Source: Pseudomonadota bacterium
GTDB taxonomy: Bacteria; Desulfobacterota; Desulfobacteria; Desulfobacterales; RPRI01
Length of the DNA: 57,859 nucleotides
NCBI GenBank assembly: GCA_018817425.1
Contig: JAHITX010000015.1
Location: forward strand, 1 to 57,859
Reading direction: 5' to 3'
The notes beneath the pieces are model-generated. The model was not told where the DNA came from. It made no database searches and saw only the letters and a program-made list of their open reading frames with translations. Shown here piece by piece: positions 9,063 through 19,410 of this stretch (position 1 is the stretch's first letter; each line of letters begins with the position of its first letter). Position numbers and translations under genes: made by a program.

Positions 9063-10643
9063 TTAAAGCTCAAGAAGCGTAATAGTCTTAACCAGCGGCA
9101 ATGCTCTTAATTCTTCAAGCACGGATTCGGGAATCGGCAAATCGGTTTTAAGCAATATGATATTTCTCTCTCCTTCCTCCTCCTGCCCCACTTGCATTCT
9201 TCCTATATTAATACTGTTCTTGCCAAGAACGGTTCCAATACTTCCGATTGCGCCGGGTTTGTCAAGATTTTGGACTAAGGCAAGATGTCCGCTTGGATGC
9301 ATCTCAAGTCTGAAATTATTTATTCTTACAATTCTCGGATCTTTTTTACCGAAAATGGTACCCGCAACAACGTAAGTTTTATCTGAAGTAATACCTTTTA
9401 TTGTAATAAGATTAATAAAATCTTCGGAATCGGCTGCTACGGTTTCAGTAACTTTTATACCTCTTTCCTTTGCAATAAAATTGGCATTAACAAAATTAAC
9501 ATCATCTTTTACAATAGGTACGAGCAAACCTCTTAAAACGGCTGTTGAAACAGGAGACATGTCAAGATCATCGAAATGGCCTGTATATTCGATGACAATT
9601 TCCTTAAAAGGGCCTTTCGAAAGTTGGGTAAGCAAGCTTCCCATTTTATCAGCAAGCAATAAAAACGGTCCGATTTTTTTCAACAGTTCTCCGGTAACAG
9701 AAGGAACATTAACCGCATTTGCAATTGTGCCGTTTTTTAAATAGTCAATTATCTGGCCTGCAACAGCTGTAGCAACATTCACCTGGGCTTCCTGTGTGGA
9801 AGCTCCAAGATGCGGTGTGCATATAACCCTATCCAGCTCAAAGAGAGGAGATGCGCCGGGAGGCTCTTTTTCAAAAACATCCAATGCTGTTCCAGCAACC
9901 TTGCCTGATTTTATTGCATTATACAGATCATCTTCATTAATTATTCCGCCCCTGGCACAGTTAATTATCATCACGCCGTTTTTCATCTTATCAAAAGCAT
10001 CTTTGTTAAGCAGATTCAGCGTATCTTTCAGTTTAGGAACATGAACTGTAATATAATCTGCTTTGGCATATAAATCATCGAGAGTAACATATGTGTATCC
10101 GGCTTTTTCAATTTGTTCCGGAGTAACAAAAGGATCATAAACAACAACCTGCATTTTAAGGCCACGCGCACGGTCGGCAACAATGGACCCGATCTTTCCA
10201 AAGCCGATTATACCCAGGATTTTATTGTATAGTTCGCGGCCTTCAAGATTTTTCTTTTCCCATTTTCCAGCTTTAAGAGAAGCAGTTCCCCATGGAATGT
10301 TTCTTGTCATGGCCATCATCATTGCAATTGCATGTTCTGCGGTTGTAATAACATTTCCACCCGGAGTGTTCATTACAATCACACCATGTTTGGTAGCAGC
10401 AGGGATATCAACATTATCAAGACCGATTCCGGCTCTGCCGACAACCTTAAGTTGCTTTGCTGCGCTTAAAAGATCGGCCGTAACTTTTGTGGCGCTTCTT
10501 ATGGCAAGACCATCATAATCACCTATAATTTCCTTGAGATCTTCGGGAGACAAACCGGGTTTGAAATCAACTTCTATTCCATCTTCATCCTGAAACATCC
10601 GGATTCCTATAGGATCCAGATTATCGCTTACAAGTACTTTCAT
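9063..10643 (-). CDS. serA: D-3-phosphoglycerate dehydrogenase (long form with ACT domain)
   Basis: First step of serine synthesis: oxidation of 3-phosphoglycerate to 3-phosphohydroxypyruvate with NAD. The N-terminal substrate domain contains GRAGIGLDNVDIPAAT. The Rossmann NAD loop is ILGIIGFGKIGSIVADRA. A catalytic His segment reads CTPHLGASTQEAQ. An intervening ASB domain follows, and a C-terminal ACT domain (HLALVQNLDKPGAIGSIGTV) gives the usual serine feedback site. The length of 526 aa fits the type-1 long form. ATG 10643 is chosen because AGAGG sits 8 nt upstream; a TTG 15 nt earlier overlaps that site. The 250 bases upstream show no gene. Confidence 0.95.
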   Translation of the reverse strand: MKVLVSDNLDPIGIRMFQDEDGIEVDFKPGLSPEDLKEIIGDYDGLAIRSATKVTADLLSAAKQLKVVGRAGIGLDNVDIPAATKHGVIVMNTPGGNVITTAEHAIAMMMAMTRNIPWGTASLKAGKWEKKNLEGRELYNKILGIIGFGKIGSIVADRARGLKMQVVVYDPFVTPEQIEKAGYTYVTLDDLYAKADYITVHVPKLKDTLNLLNKDAFDKMKNGVMIINCARGGIINEDDLYNAIKSGKVAGTALDVFEKEPPGASPLFELDRVICTPHLGASTQEAQVNVATAVAGQIIDYLKNGTIANAVNVPSVTGELLKKIGPFLLLADKMGSLLTQLSKGPFKEIVIEYTGHFDDLDMSPVSTAVLRGLLVPIVKDDVNFVNANFIAKERGIKVTETVAADSEDFINLITIKGITSDKTYVVAGTIFGKKDPRIVRINNFRLEMHPSGHLALVQNLDKPGAIGSIGTVLGKNSINIGRMQVGQEEEGERNIILLKTDLPIPESVLEELRALPLVKTITLLEL

Positions 10644-10906
10644 TATTTTTCCTCTCAATATTCTTTATAGAATAATAAACACGTAGTAGCCAAATATCTA
10701 AATGACCAGTTTTTTTATCCTTTACTATGACACATAACCCATTTTTAATTTTAAAATATAAGATAAGCGTGGGCTATTGTCAAATTATCATAATTGAGCT
10801 GTAGCAATTCTCGGTGAATGTAATGCTTGATAATCAGATGTTTCATGTCAAAACAGATAATGATGCATGTTACTATCTGATAATAATCGGTTTTTTATCT
10901 TTTGAT

Positions 10907-11842
10907 TCAAAAGCTTTCTATATCTTTTTTGTCCGGATAAAATTTTCCCTGCCGTGAATTTCTGTTTTCAAGTATGTCTTTAATTAGAAAGAGCGTTTCC
11001 GGCTTTTCCAGAGACCAAAGCGGTGCTAAAAGTTCTTTAGGGTGAGGATCTCCTGTCAGGCGATGGATAACCACATTTTCAGGGAGAAGCTCTATAAAAT
11101 CACATACAAGCTGTGCATATTCATCCTGTTCAAGGCATCTGTAGTTGCCACTTAAATAAAGATCCTCCATTTTTGTGCCTTTAACAACATATAAAAGATG
11201 AAGCTTAATCCCGTCTATTTTAAGCTTTGCCAAAGCTTTTGCCGTTTTTAGCATATGTGTTTTTTCTTCTCCGGGAAGACCTAAAATAACATGAGCACAG
11301 ATTTTTATGCCCCTGCCTTTGGTCATATTTACAGCGTTTACAAAACAATTAAAATCATGCCCTCTGTTGATCAGCAAAAGTGTTTCATCGTGGATGGATT
11401 GTAATCCATATTCAACCCATATATGATAATTTTTTGCATAATTTTCAAGAAGCTTAAGCACAGAATCATTAATGCAATCCGGCCTTGTTCCAATTGCAAG
11501 GCCTGCAATATTTTCAACAGACAATGCTTCATCATAAAAGCTTTTTAGCTTTTCGTAAGAAGCATAGGTATTAGAAAATGCCTGGAAGTAGGCTATGAAA
11601 TTTTTTGTTTTAAACCTTTTTGAAACAGCGGCTTTTCCCGCTATAAGCTGTTGGGTTATAGAAAGCCCTTTAGCGTGAGCGCCTGTACCGGAACCCCGTG
11701 CATTGCAGTAAATACAGCCTCCGTTTGAGATTGTACCGTCCCTGTTAGGGCAATCAAATCCTGCATCAACTGTGATTTTATGTGTCCTGCACCCAAATAT
11801 ATTTCTAAAATAAGAATTTAAATCATAATATCTGTTTTTCAA
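10907..11842 (-). CDS. yhcC: radical SAM protein, TIGR01212/YhcC family
   Basis: A radical SAM enzyme related to the Elp3 group. The cluster-binding cysteines are C31, C43 and C46 in DCPNRDGTISNGGCIYCNAR, the long-spaced motif typical of YhcC. Downstream are AGLAIGTRPDCIND and WVEYGLQSIHDETLLLINRG, matching the SAM-binding 'GTRPD' and 'ExGLQS' motifs. Near the C-terminus is VVIHRLTGDPHPKELLAPLW. The reaction of this family is not established. The length of 311 aa is standard. It is divergent from mnmG, with 167 bp between the two start codons. Confidence 0.85.
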   Translation of the reverse strand: MKNRYYDLNSYFRNIFGCRTHKITVDAGFDCPNRDGTISNGGCIYCNARGSGTGAHAKGLSITQQLIAGKAAVSKRFKTKNFIAYFQAFSNTYASYEKLKSFYDEALSVENIAGLAIGTRPDCINDSVLKLLENYAKNYHIWVEYGLQSIHDETLLLINRGHDFNCFVNAVNMTKGRGIKICAHVILGLPGEEKTHMLKTAKALAKLKIDGIKLHLLYVVKGTKMEDLYLSGNYRCLEQDEYAQLVCDFIELLPENVVIHRLTGDPHPKELLAPLWSLEKPETLFLIKDILENRNSRQGKFYPDKKDIESF

Positions 11843-12009
11843 AATATATATCCTGTCTTGATTTGATTTGAATACGATTATATATAGTACTTATAAATAA
11901 AATAAAAGGATTAAAGGTTAAGATACAAGTGCGGTTAGCTCAATTCCTTGAATCCTAACACTATCGGTTTTGAACAATAGCAATATAATTCAACTAAACA
12001 TGAAATAAA

Positions 12010-13914
12010 ATGAGCTTTTATCAAAAAAAATATGACATTATCGTAGTTGGTGCAGGACATGCCGGATGTGAAGCAGCACTTGCCGCAGCAAGAATGGGTT
12101 GCAGTGTTCTTCTTGTTGCAATAGATATTGACAAGCTCGCGGCTATGCCGTGCAGCCCTTCTATCGGAGGAATGGCTAAAGGGCAGCTTGTAAAAGAAAT
12201 AGATGCTCTTGGCGGGGAAATGGCACGAGTTGCTGATAAGAGCGCAATACAGTACAGAACACTAAACACCAGAAAAGGACCTGCTGTTCATTCATCAAGA
12301 ACCCAGAATGATAAATTGCGATATCACATAGCCATGAAAGCTGTTGTTGAAAAACAAGCAAATCTGGATCTAAAGCAGGTGTTTGTAGAACGTCTTATTG
12401 TTGAAAACGGAAAGATAGCGGGTATTATGGATTATACAGGTTTTTGTTATATGGCAAAAACCGTAGTTCTTGCTACCGGAACTTTTTTAAGCGGGCTTAT
12501 TCATATTGGTTCTAAATCCATGAAAGCAGGAAGAGCCGGAGAATTTGCCTCTTACAGCCTTGCACAAAATCTGAAAGAGCTTGGGTTTAACCTTGGGCGA
12601 ATGAAAACCGGAACTCCTCCGAGATTAAAGAAATCAAGCATTGATTTTACCGCTTTTACAAGACAGGATTCGGAGTGTAATCCAACTCCTTTTTCGGTTT
12701 TCACAAAAGACATTTTACTGCCTCAGACACCAAGCTACATGGGCCATACAAGCACAAGAAGCCGTGAAATAGTATTGAATAACCTTAAGTATTCTGCACT
12801 ATATGGCGGCATAATCAAAGGTGTTTCGGCAAGATATTGCCCTTCTTTTGAAGACAAGATTGTAAAATTTCCGGAAAGAGAAACTCATCATGTAATACTT
12901 GAGCCGGAAGGGCTTGATACTGAAGAAATATATGCAAGCGGTCTTGGCAACAGTCTTCCTGTCGAAGTGCAAATTCAGCTTGTAAGATCTGTTAAAGGAC
13001 TCGAAGAGGCACAAATAATAAGGCCTGCTTATGCCATTGAATATGATTATATAAACCCTGTTCAGCTCAAACAAACGCTTGAAACAAAGCTGATCTCGGG
13101 ACTTTTTCTGGCCGGTCAGATTAACGGTACTTCAGGTTATGAAGAAGCAGCAGCCCAGGGTTTATGGTCAGGAATAAATGCCGCCTGCATTGTTCAAAAA
13201 AGGCCTCCTTTTATTCCGGACAGATCCCAGGCTTATATGGCTGTAATGGTTGATGACCTTGTTACAAAAGGTACCTGTGAGCCTTACCGGATGTTTACGT
13301 CAAGAGCTGAATACAGGCTGATGTTGCGTGAGGATAATGCCGATCTAAGGCTTATGGAGTCAGGATATGAGCTGGGATTAATTGATGATGATACCATTAT
13401 GAAATTGCATGAACACAAAAAGCAAATTGAAGCTGAATTAAAAAGAATTAAGAGCATAGTCATAAAGCCATCTAAAGAAGTAAATGATTATTTAGAAGGC
13501 AAGGGTACCAATCCTATAACTAATGGCATATATCTGGAGCAGCTTTTAAAAAGAACACAGCTTGATTATAGTGCTGTTTGTATTCTTGCGGGTGATTGCC
13601 AAAATTTAGACGCAAGAGTAACTAAGCAGGTTGAAATAGGAATCAAATATGAAGGCTATATTGAAAGACAGCGAAAAGAAATTGAAAAGTTTAAAAATCT
13701 GGAAAAAATAAAAATTCCTGCCGGGTTTGATTTTTCAAATGTTCATGGATTATCAAATGAACTTAAAGAAAAACTTACTGAAATAAAACCCGCTTCCCTT
13801 GGCCAGGCTTCACGTATTGACGGTATGACTCCGGCTGCTGTTTCAGTGCTTATGATAGCAATAAAAGCTTTCGAACGCAGACAGCAAGTACCTGATAAAA
13901 AACTTAATTTTTGA
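12010..13914 (+). CDS. mnmG: tRNA uridine-5-carboxymethylaminomethyl modification enzyme MnmG (GidA)
   Basis: With MnmE it forms cmnm5U at the wobble position of several tRNAs, using FAD and a folate C1 unit. The FAD-binding N-terminus is [20 protein letters not shown]. Further family signatures are [29 protein letters not shown], and [20 protein letters not shown] followed by LWSGINAA. The C-terminal helical GIDA domain ends with the conserved [15 protein letters not shown]. Length 634 aa is normal. Unlike many bacteria, mnmE is not adjacent; a J-domain gene follows after 148 bp that contain a good promoter. Confidence 0.96.
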   Translation: MSFYQKKYDIIVVGAGHAGCEAALAAARMGCSVLLVAIDIDKLAAMPCSPSIGGMAKGQLVKEIDALGGEMARVADKSAIQYRTLNTRKGPAVHSSRTQNDKLRYHIAMKAVVEKQANLDLKQVFVERLIVENGKIAGIMDYTGFCYMAKTVVLATGTFLSGLIHIGSKSMKAGRAGEFASYSLAQNLKELGFNLGRMKTGTPPRLKKSSIDFTAFTRQDSECNPTPFSVFTKDILLPQTPSYMGHTSTRSREIVLNNLKYSALYGGIIKGVSARYCPSFEDKIVKFPERETHHVILEPEGLDTEEIYASGLGNSLPVEVQIQLVRSVKGLEEAQIIRPAYAIEYDYINPVQLKQTLETKLISGLFLAGQINGTSGYEEAAAQGLWSGINAACIVQKRPPFIPDRSQAYMAVMVDDLVTKGTCEPYRMFTSRAEYRLMLREDNADLRLMESGYELGLIDDDTIMKLHEHKKQIEAELKRIKSIVIKPSKEVNDYLEGKGTNPITNGIYLEQLLKRTQLDYSAVCILAGDCQNLDARVTKQVEIGIKYEGYIERQRKEIEKFKNLEKIKIPAGFDFSNVHGLSNELKEKLTEIKPASLGQASRIDGMTPAAVSVLMIAIKAFERRQQVPDKKLNF

Positions 13915-13932
13915 TAGATTATTGCATGATTC

Positions 13933-13961
13933 TTGACAGGTTTTGGCTTTAACCTTATTAT
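13933..13961 (+). promoter_or_regulatory. sigma-70-type promoter candidate upstream of the dnaJ-like gene
   Basis: TTGACA at 13933-13938 is followed by a 17-nt spacer and TATTAT at 13956-13961, about 100 nt upstream of the J-domain start codon. This is the best consensus match I noticed in the window. No heat-shock operator (CIRCE) is visible between it and the gene. Confidence 0.5.
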
Positions 13962-14062
13962 AATTATTTAAAATTGTTATTTGATTATTTAAACAAAATA
14001 ATTATATTAAGAATAATAGTAATTATTTAAAGTTCATCGAACAATAATAAAAGGGAATTTAT

Positions 14063-14974
14063 ATGGCCGAGACCACTTATTATAAAGAGCTTGGTGTCGA
14101 AAAAACTGCTACTGATGATGAGATTAAAAAGGCATACAGAAAACTTGCTATGAAATATCACCCTGACCATGCAAAGGATGATAAAAGTTCCGAAGAAAAA
14201 TTTAAAAAAATCAGTGAAGCTTATGCAGTTTTAAGCGATAAAGAAAAACGAAAGCAATATGACGAATTCGGATCAACAGCTTTTAATCAAAAATATTCAC
14301 AGGAAGATATTTTCAGAGGCTTTGATTTCAGTGATATTTTAAGAGAGTTTGGTATTGGTGGTGGTGCTTTTTCCGGCAGAGGCGGCGGTAGGCGGCCTAC
14401 ATGCGGAACAGGTTCACCTTTTGGAAATTTTTCCGCTTACCAGCAACAGGCTCATGGACAGGATCTTGTTTACGAGCTTCCTTTGACATTGGAAGAGGTT
14501 GCAAATGGTACTACAAAAGTTATCAGTTTCAGGCATGACAAACGTTCGGAGAAACTTACCGTTAAAATACCAAAAGGAATGCTATCGGGCAAGAAACTAC
14601 GTCTTGCGGGCAAGGGAGAACCCGGCCCATATGGCACAGAACCCGGCGACCTTTATATCCAGGCAAAGGTTTTGGATAATCCTTTATACACTGTAAAGGA
14701 ACATAACCTTTATATTGAAAAAAGCATTAAGCTTACCGAAGCTGTTATTGGAACAAAAATATCTATTCCCACAATTGAGGGCAAGGAACTAAACCTTAAA
14801 ATACCTCCTGCTACAAAACATGGAACCAAAATGCGTCTTGCCGGTCATGGACTTCCTCAAATGAATGTTAAAAATAAAGGCGATCTATATGTTTCCATCA
14901 ATATCACTATACCAAAAAGCCTGACTTCGGAACAGAAGGAATTGATAGAAAAACTTGCTGCAACAGGCATATAA
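14063..14974 (+). CDS. cbpA: DnaJ-class co-chaperone, CbpA type (no zinc finger)
   Basis: An N-terminal J domain (residues 1-70) contains HPD at 33-35 (YHPDHAKDD), which stimulates DnaK ATPase. A Gly/Phe-rich linker follows ([16 protein letters not shown]). Two DnaJ C-terminal peptide-binding domains come next ([20 protein letters not shown] and [18 protein letters not shown]). The cysteine-rich zinc finger of classical DnaJ is missing, which places it with CbpA/type II proteins. Length 303 aa fits. The ribosome-binding site AAAAGGGAA lies about 7 nt before ATG 14063. It stands alone between mnmG and hpt. Confidence 0.88.
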   Translation: MAETTYYKELGVEKTATDDEIKKAYRKLAMKYHPDHAKDDKSSEEKFKKISEAYAVLSDKEKRKQYDEFGSTAFNQKYSQEDIFRGFDFSDILREFGIGGGAFSGRGGGRRPTCGTGSPFGNFSAYQQQAHGQDLVYELPLTLEEVANGTTKVISFRHDKRSEKLTVKIPKGMLSGKKLRLAGKGEPGPYGTEPGDLYIQAKVLDNPLYTVKEHNLYIEKSIKLTEAVIGTKISIPTIEGKELNLKIPPATKHGTKMRLAGHGLPQMNVKNKGDLYVSINITIPKSLTSEQKELIEKLAATGI

Positions 14975-15100
14975 CGAATTAAATTAATTGACAGGAAGCA
15001 TAGTTAAATGTATTAAAAAGTTTAAAAAGATAATTAAATAATACTTTGTTATTCGCATCAATTTTTTGTGTTTTCGCTAAAAGTCGTTTTGGACTTACAT

Positions 15101-15619
15101 ATGCATGAACTTATTCCTCTTTTAAAAAAAGATGTTATATATATGAGAGTTGCTGAGGTTGCCCGCAAAATTTCAGCCGATTATAAAGATTCAGAACTTG
15201 TTCTTGTGGGGATTTTAAAAGGTGCTTTTGTTTTCATGTCCGATCTTATGAGATGCCTTACAATTCCTGTTGAGGTTGATTTTATAGGTACTTCAAGTTA
15301 TGGTTCCGATACCAACAGTTCCGGTAAGATAAATTTAACCAAACAACTTGATATTAATATAAAAAATAAAAATGTCCTGATTATTGAAGATATAGTTGAT
15401 ACGGGCAGTACTTTAGTTTATCTTATTAACTATTTAAAATCTTTTGCTCCAAAAAGTATAAAAATTTGTGCTTTGCTGGATAAGCATGAACGCCGAAAAG
15501 CAGATATTAAAGTAGACTATTCATGCTATGTAATTGAAAGTGGATTTCTTGTTGGGTATGGTCTTGATTACGCCGAAAAGTACAGAAATCTGCCGGAAAT
15601 TTACCAGCTCAAACTTTAA
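15101..15619 (+). CDS. hpt: hypoxanthine (guanine) phosphoribosyltransferase
   Basis: Purine salvage enzyme converting hypoxanthine or guanine plus PRPP to IMP or GMP. It has VLVGILKGAFVFMSDLMRCL, the metal/ribose-binding segment VDFIGTSSYGSDTNSSGKIN, and the PRPP loop VLIIEDIVDTGSTLVYL. The C-terminal base-binding region is GFLVGYGLDYAEKYRNLPEI. The ATG at 15101 gives 172 aa, the family length. The open frame begins at a GTG (15068), but that would add 11 residues without a better ribosome-binding site. The DUF3426 gene follows 14 nt downstream. Confidence 0.9.
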   Translation: MHELIPLLKKDVIYMRVAEVARKISADYKDSELVLVGILKGAFVFMSDLMRCLTIPVEVDFIGTSSYGSDTNSSGKINLTKQLDINIKNKNVLIIEDIVDTGSTLVYLINYLKSFAPKSIKICALLDKHERRKADIKVDYSCYVIESGFLVGYGLDYAEKYRNLPEIYQLKL

Positions 15620-15633
15620 GCAGGGGGTATGCC

Positions 15634-17604
15634 ATGATAGTTACCTGTAAGGGTTGCAGTACCAGTTTTAATTTGGAAGATGAACGAGTAAAAAAACCGG
15701 GATCAAAAGTTAGGTGTTCAATATGCAAAATTATTTTTATGGTATATCCGCCTGTTGCCACAGAAGAACAGGATCTCCCGGAAAGTATTGAAAAACAAGA
15801 GTTAGGAGTACCTCCGGTAAAGGCAGAAAATTACTCTTTTTCTGATTCGGAAGCTAGTGAAGCTATAGAAGAAGAAGTAAAACCAGAGGCTGAAGAAGTT
15901 GCGCAAGATGAAGAAGAACATGACTTTGCAGATTTAAGCGAAAGCCTTGAGAAACAAGAAGTTGTTACAACTGATGTTTCAGCTGACAGCAGCGATGAAA
16001 AACTTGAACTTTCCGATCCCGAAGACCTTAATATCTCAGAGTTTGAAGAAGCCTTAGGAAAAGAAGAAGCAAAGCCGGAGGCCGAAGAAGCTGTACAAGA
16101 GGAGGAAGAACTTGATTTTGCAGACTTAAGCGAAAGCCTTGAAATGGGGGACGTTGCTTCAACTGCTGACAGCAGGGAAAAGCCCGAAACTTCAGATTCC
16201 GAAGAAATAGATTTTTCTGAACTTGAAAAAATGCTTGAAAACGGTGAAATCAGTTTTGATAATCTTCTGTCTGAAGATAATGCTAATAAAGATGAATTAA
16301 AATTTAGTGACACAGAGGAGATTGATCTTTCTGAGATAGATGCAGCAATTGATAATTTCGAAGATTCGGATATAGAGGAAATAGATGAGATAGAGGATGA
16401 TACAAAAGAATTAAAATTAGAATTTGAAAACGACCTGGACTCTCAGATTATAAAAAGCAACGGTGTGGAAGAACTGGATTTTTCCGATTTGGAAAGTATG
16501 CCTGATGTTGAAGAAATTTCAGATTCCACAGAAGATGACAATAAAACAGCCAACGACCTTACCCTCAGCTTAGATATAGAACCAGAGTCTTTTGCACAAA
16601 CGACTGAGGCAGAGCCTGATGAGCTTGATTTTTCCGATTTGGAAAAAATGCTCGATAATGAAACAGGCACAGAGGAATCGGTTGTCAATCCTGCCGAAGA
16701 AACTGCCGAATTAATTTTAGAAATGGATATTCCTTCAGATAGCAATCAAGATCTTAATTTTGACGATACAGTCGCTTTGGATGAGGATACCCTTGATTTT
16801 TTAGATCTGGAAAAAATGCTCGATAATGAAACAATTGCAGATGAGCCAGTCAAAGAACTTTCAGATGAAACACTTGAAGTATCTATAGAGACTGATGTAT
16901 CATCAGATAAGCAAGCTGATTATCTGGCAACAACTGTCGCTATAGATGATATGAAGCACTATTCCCGGCCAGACAGATCTGAGCCTGGAGATATGCATAA
17001 GCATGCGGCAGAGGATACAGTTATCGTAGGAGCGAAAAAACCATCCGGAACAGTGGTACCCCCTCCAATAAAAAAGAAGTCTTCAGGTAAGCTTTTATTG
17101 ATTTTAGCCCTTATTGTGGTTTTGCTTCTGGGAGCTGCTGCATTCATTTTTTTCAAGCCTTTTGGTATTGAGGTCCCTTATGTCAGTGAATATATTGAAT
17201 CCAAAATTGATAAAAACGGTAATTTAAAAATAACACCTATACGTCCTTCAATTAAGGGAGATTTTGTTGATACAAAATCCGGGACTCTTTTTGTAATTAC
17301 TGGCAAAGTAAAAAATGATTACAGGCATCCGAGAAGTAACATTAAAGTTATTGGGGAAGTTTTTATTAAGGGAAAGCTTTACAAAGCCGAATCGGTTTAT
17401 TGTGGCAATATTATATCCGAAGAAGATTTGTTGCAGATTGATCCTGCTATAATCCAAAAAAAATTACAAAACAGGTTTGGGGATAAGAAATCAAATATAA
17501 GCGTTAAGCCTGGAAGCATAATTCCTTTTATGGTTATATTTAAAAATCCTTCATCCGATCTGGATGAATTTAACATAAATGTTGAAAGCTCCATTAAAGG
17601 ATAA
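15634..17604 (+). CDS. MJ0042 zinc-ribbon / DUF3426 membrane protein with acidic repeats
   Basis: Three parts are visible. Residues 1-36 form an MJ0042-type zinc ribbon with CxxC pairs C5/C8 and C28/C31 (VTCKGCSTSF and VRCSICKIIF). Residues 45-480 are strongly acidic and contain at least six copies of a motif like LDFSDLEKMLDNE (also LDFADLSESLE, IDFSELEKMLE). A transmembrane helix at about 485-507 (LLLILALIVVLLLGAAAFIF) leads to a C-terminal DUF3426 domain, probably periplasmic (SGTLFVITGKVKNDYRHPRS). Such proteins are common in Deltaproteobacteria without known function. The acidic repeats could be a protein-interaction platform. Ribosome-binding site AGGGGGT precedes ATG 15634. Confidence 0.75.
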   Translation: MIVTCKGCSTSFNLEDERVKKPGSKVRCSICKIIFMVYPPVATEEQDLPESIEKQELGVPPVKAENYSFSDSEASEAIEEEVKPEAEEVAQDEEEHDFADLSESLEKQEVVTTDVSADSSDEKLELSDPEDLNISEFEEALGKEEAKPEAEEAVQEEEELDFADLSESLEMGDVASTADSREKPETSDSEEIDFSELEKMLENGEISFDNLLSEDNANKDELKFSDTEEIDLSEIDAAIDNFEDSDIEEIDEIEDDTKELKLEFENDLDSQIIKSNGVEELDFSDLESMPDVEEISDSTEDDNKTANDLTLSLDIEPESFAQTTEAEPDELDFSDLEKMLDNETGTEESVVNPAEETAELILEMDIPSDSNQDLNFDDTVALDEDTLDFLDLEKMLDNETIADEPVKELSDETLEVSIETDVSSDKQADYLATTVAIDDMKHYSRPDRSEPGDMHKHAAEDTVIVGAKKPSGTVVPPPIKKKSSGKLLLILALIVVLLLGAAAFIFFKPFGIEVPYVSEYIESKIDKNGNLKITPIRPSIKGDFVDTKSGTLFVITGKVKNDYRHPRSNIKVIGEVFIKGKLYKAESVYCGNIISEEDLLQIDPAIIQKKLQNRFGDKKSNISVKPGSIIPFMVIFKNPSSDLDEFNINVESSIKG

Positions 17605-17670
17605 AAAAAAAGAAAGCGATTTCAGCTTGACTTAGGCAATGTGAGCTGGTAGAAGGCCATTTCAAATTAT

Positions 17671-17747
17671 GGCGATGTAGCTCAGTTGGTCAGAGCATGC
17701 GGCTCATATCCGCAGGGTCCGGGGTTCAAATCCCTGCATCGCCACCA
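17671..17747 (+). tRNA. tRNA-Met(CAT), probably the elongator form
   Basis: The acceptor stem GGCGATG pairs with CATCGCC, and the D-arm is GCTC-AGTTGGTCA-GAGC. The anticodon arm is TGCGG-CTCATAT-CCGCA with anticodon CAT. The T-arm contains TTCAAAT. Discriminator A and CCA are encoded. The G1-C72 pair rules out a typical initiator; tRNA-Ile2 (lysidine-modified CAT) cannot be fully excluded. Confidence 0.9.
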
Positions 17748-17779
17748 TTTCATAATCCATCTATATCCAATATAGTGCC

Positions 17780-17808
17780 AAACCCGTTAGAAATAGCGGG
17801 TTTTTTTA
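17780..17808 (+). terminator. Rho-independent terminator after tRNA-Met
   Basis: Stem AAACCCG (17780-17786) pairs with CGGGTTT (17797-17803) across a 10-nt loop and runs into a T7 tract. It lies 33 nt downstream of the tRNA and ends that transcript. Confidence 0.75.
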
Positions 17809-18047
17809 TTTTCCAGTATAAAGTTCAAAATGACATTTTTTTCTAATTGTGACAAAGTCTCCGGATCCGGTTACCCTGAAAGTTAAAGTTATCTTTATTG
17901 ACTGCAATCCGGGCGATATGCTATGAAAACCTGCTTGATAAGGAAAAAATGAAAATATTTCTCATTATATTAATTGAGTTACATTTACGGATTAATTTAG
18001 AAAACTTTCAGGAAATTAATTAAATATTACAAAGAGCAGATTAAATC

Positions 18048-18422
18048 ATGTTGGATGGTTTCTATAAAATTGTTGAAGAAAGAATATTAAATGCCCAGCG
18101 CAAGGGAGAATTTGATAATCTTCCAGGCGCAGGAAAGCCTCTTATTCTTGAGGAAACCTGTATGGTTCCTGAAGATCTTCGTATTGCGTATAAAATATTA
18201 AAAAATGCAGATTATATTCCACCTGAAATTGAGCTTAAAAAAGAGATTGTCAAAACTGAAGAATTGCTTGCCGACATGGAAGAAACAGCTGAAAAATATC
18301 AGACGATAAAGAAGCTGAACTTTATGAAAATGAAACTAAATCTAATGAGAAACACTACTGTATTGTTTGAAGAAACCGAAATCTACGCTGAAAAATTAGT
18401 CAACCGGTTTGCTAAAAAATAA
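18048..18422 (+). CDS. DUF1992 (DnaJ-homologue C-28-like conserved region) protein
   Basis: A 124-aa protein with the DUF1992 signature: ERILNAQRKGEFDNLPGAGK followed by PLILEE, then PEDLRIAYKILKNADYIPPE and IELKKEI. The same domain occurs in YhdN of enterics and in eukaryotic DNAJC28, but no J domain is present here. The function is not established. The 3' end overlaps an upstream alternative start of ddl, and the gene opens the tightly packed run ending with the Sua5-NUDIX gene. Confidence 0.8.
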   Translation: MLDGFYKIVEERILNAQRKGEFDNLPGAGKPLILEETCMVPEDLRIAYKILKNADYIPPEIELKKEIVKTEELLADMEETAEKYQTIKKLNFMKMKLNLMRNTTVLFEETEIYAEKLVNRFAKK

Positions 18423-18447
18423 TTGCTGTAAAAAGGATTTTATAATT

Positions 18448-19410
18448 GTGCAAAAGCTTACAATAGCACTTATCTCGGGAGGGATATCCGTTGAGCGGGA
18501 GGTATCCATAAATAGTGGGAATCAGGTTTATGAAGCCCTGGATAAAACAAAATATGATGTTATTCGTTATGATCCCAAATCAGACCTCTTGCGTCTCGTA
18601 TCGGACTCATCAAATATAGATTTTGCACTTATTATACTTCACGGATATTATGGTGAAGACGGTACAATTCAGGGTCTGCTGGATCTTCTTGACATTCCTT
18701 ACCAGGGGTCAGGTGTTCTGGGAAGTGCAGTGGCCATGAACAAGTTTGCTTCAAAACAGCTTTACGAACAATCGGGCATTCCGACTCCTCCTTATATAAT
18801 AATCAAAAAAGGCGACCAGGTTGAATATAAAACCTGTGTAAAACGGCTTGGTACACCACTTATTGTAAAGCCTGTTTCAGGCGGTTCCAGCATTGGCATT
18901 TCAATTGTAAAATCGGATGAAGCGTATAAAAATGCTGTTCAAGCGGCTTTTTCCTGCGATGATACTGTGTTGGTAGAAACAGTTATAGAAGGTATCGAAA
19001 TTACCGGCGGAGTTATAGGAAATAATGACCTTAAAACTTTGCCAATTGTTGAAATAATACCTGATAAAAGTTTTAATTTTTTTGATTACACCGCAAAATA
19101 CACAAAAGGGGCAACCAAAGAGATTTGTCCTGCAAGGATTGATGATGATATGGCGCAAAAAGCACAAACCTATGCGAAGATGGCCCACAAAGCGCTTTTT
19201 TGCAGAGGCTACAGCAGGACGGATATGATGCTTGCCGGAAAAGAAATTTATGTTTTGGAAACAAACACTATTCCCGGTATGACTGCAACCAGTCTTTTGC
19301 CTTTAGCAGCAAAGGCCGCCGGTATATCTTTTGCTAAACTTCTCGATAAGCTTATTGAGTTTGGTATAGAAGAGCATAGAAAAATAAAAGATAGAAAAGG
19401 TGGCAAGTGA
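18448..19410 (+). CDS. ddl: D-alanine--D-alanine ligase
   Basis: ATP-grasp ligase making D-Ala-D-Ala for peptidoglycan. The N-terminus ALISGGISVEREVSINSGNQ is typical, followed by LHGYYGEDGTIQGLLDLLDI, PYQGSGVLGSAVAMNK, the glycine loop VKPVSGGSSIGISIV, and the metal-binding end IYVLETNTIPGMTATSLLP. GTG 18448 (320 aa) is chosen with AAGGA 11 nt upstream. The frame is open back to a TTG at 18409, which would overlap the DUF1992 gene. One feature is less usual: the C-terminal ligand reads ETNTIPGMT rather than the common EVNTxPGMT. Its stop overlaps the GTG start of the next ATP-grasp gene (GTGA), implying translational coupling. Confidence 0.92.
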   Translation: MQKLTIALISGGISVEREVSINSGNQVYEALDKTKYDVIRYDPKSDLLRLVSDSSNIDFALIILHGYYGEDGTIQGLLDLLDIPYQGSGVLGSAVAMNKFASKQLYEQSGIPTPPYIIIKKGDQVEYKTCVKRLGTPLIVKPVSGGSSIGISIVKSDEAYKNAVQAAFSCDDTVLVETVIEGIEITGGVIGNNDLKTLPIVEIIPDKSFNFFDYTAKYTKGATKEICPARIDDDMAQKAQTYAKMAHKALFCRGYSRTDMMLAGKEIYVLETNTIPGMTATSLLPLAAKAAGISFAKLLDKLIEFGIEEHRKIKDRKGGK

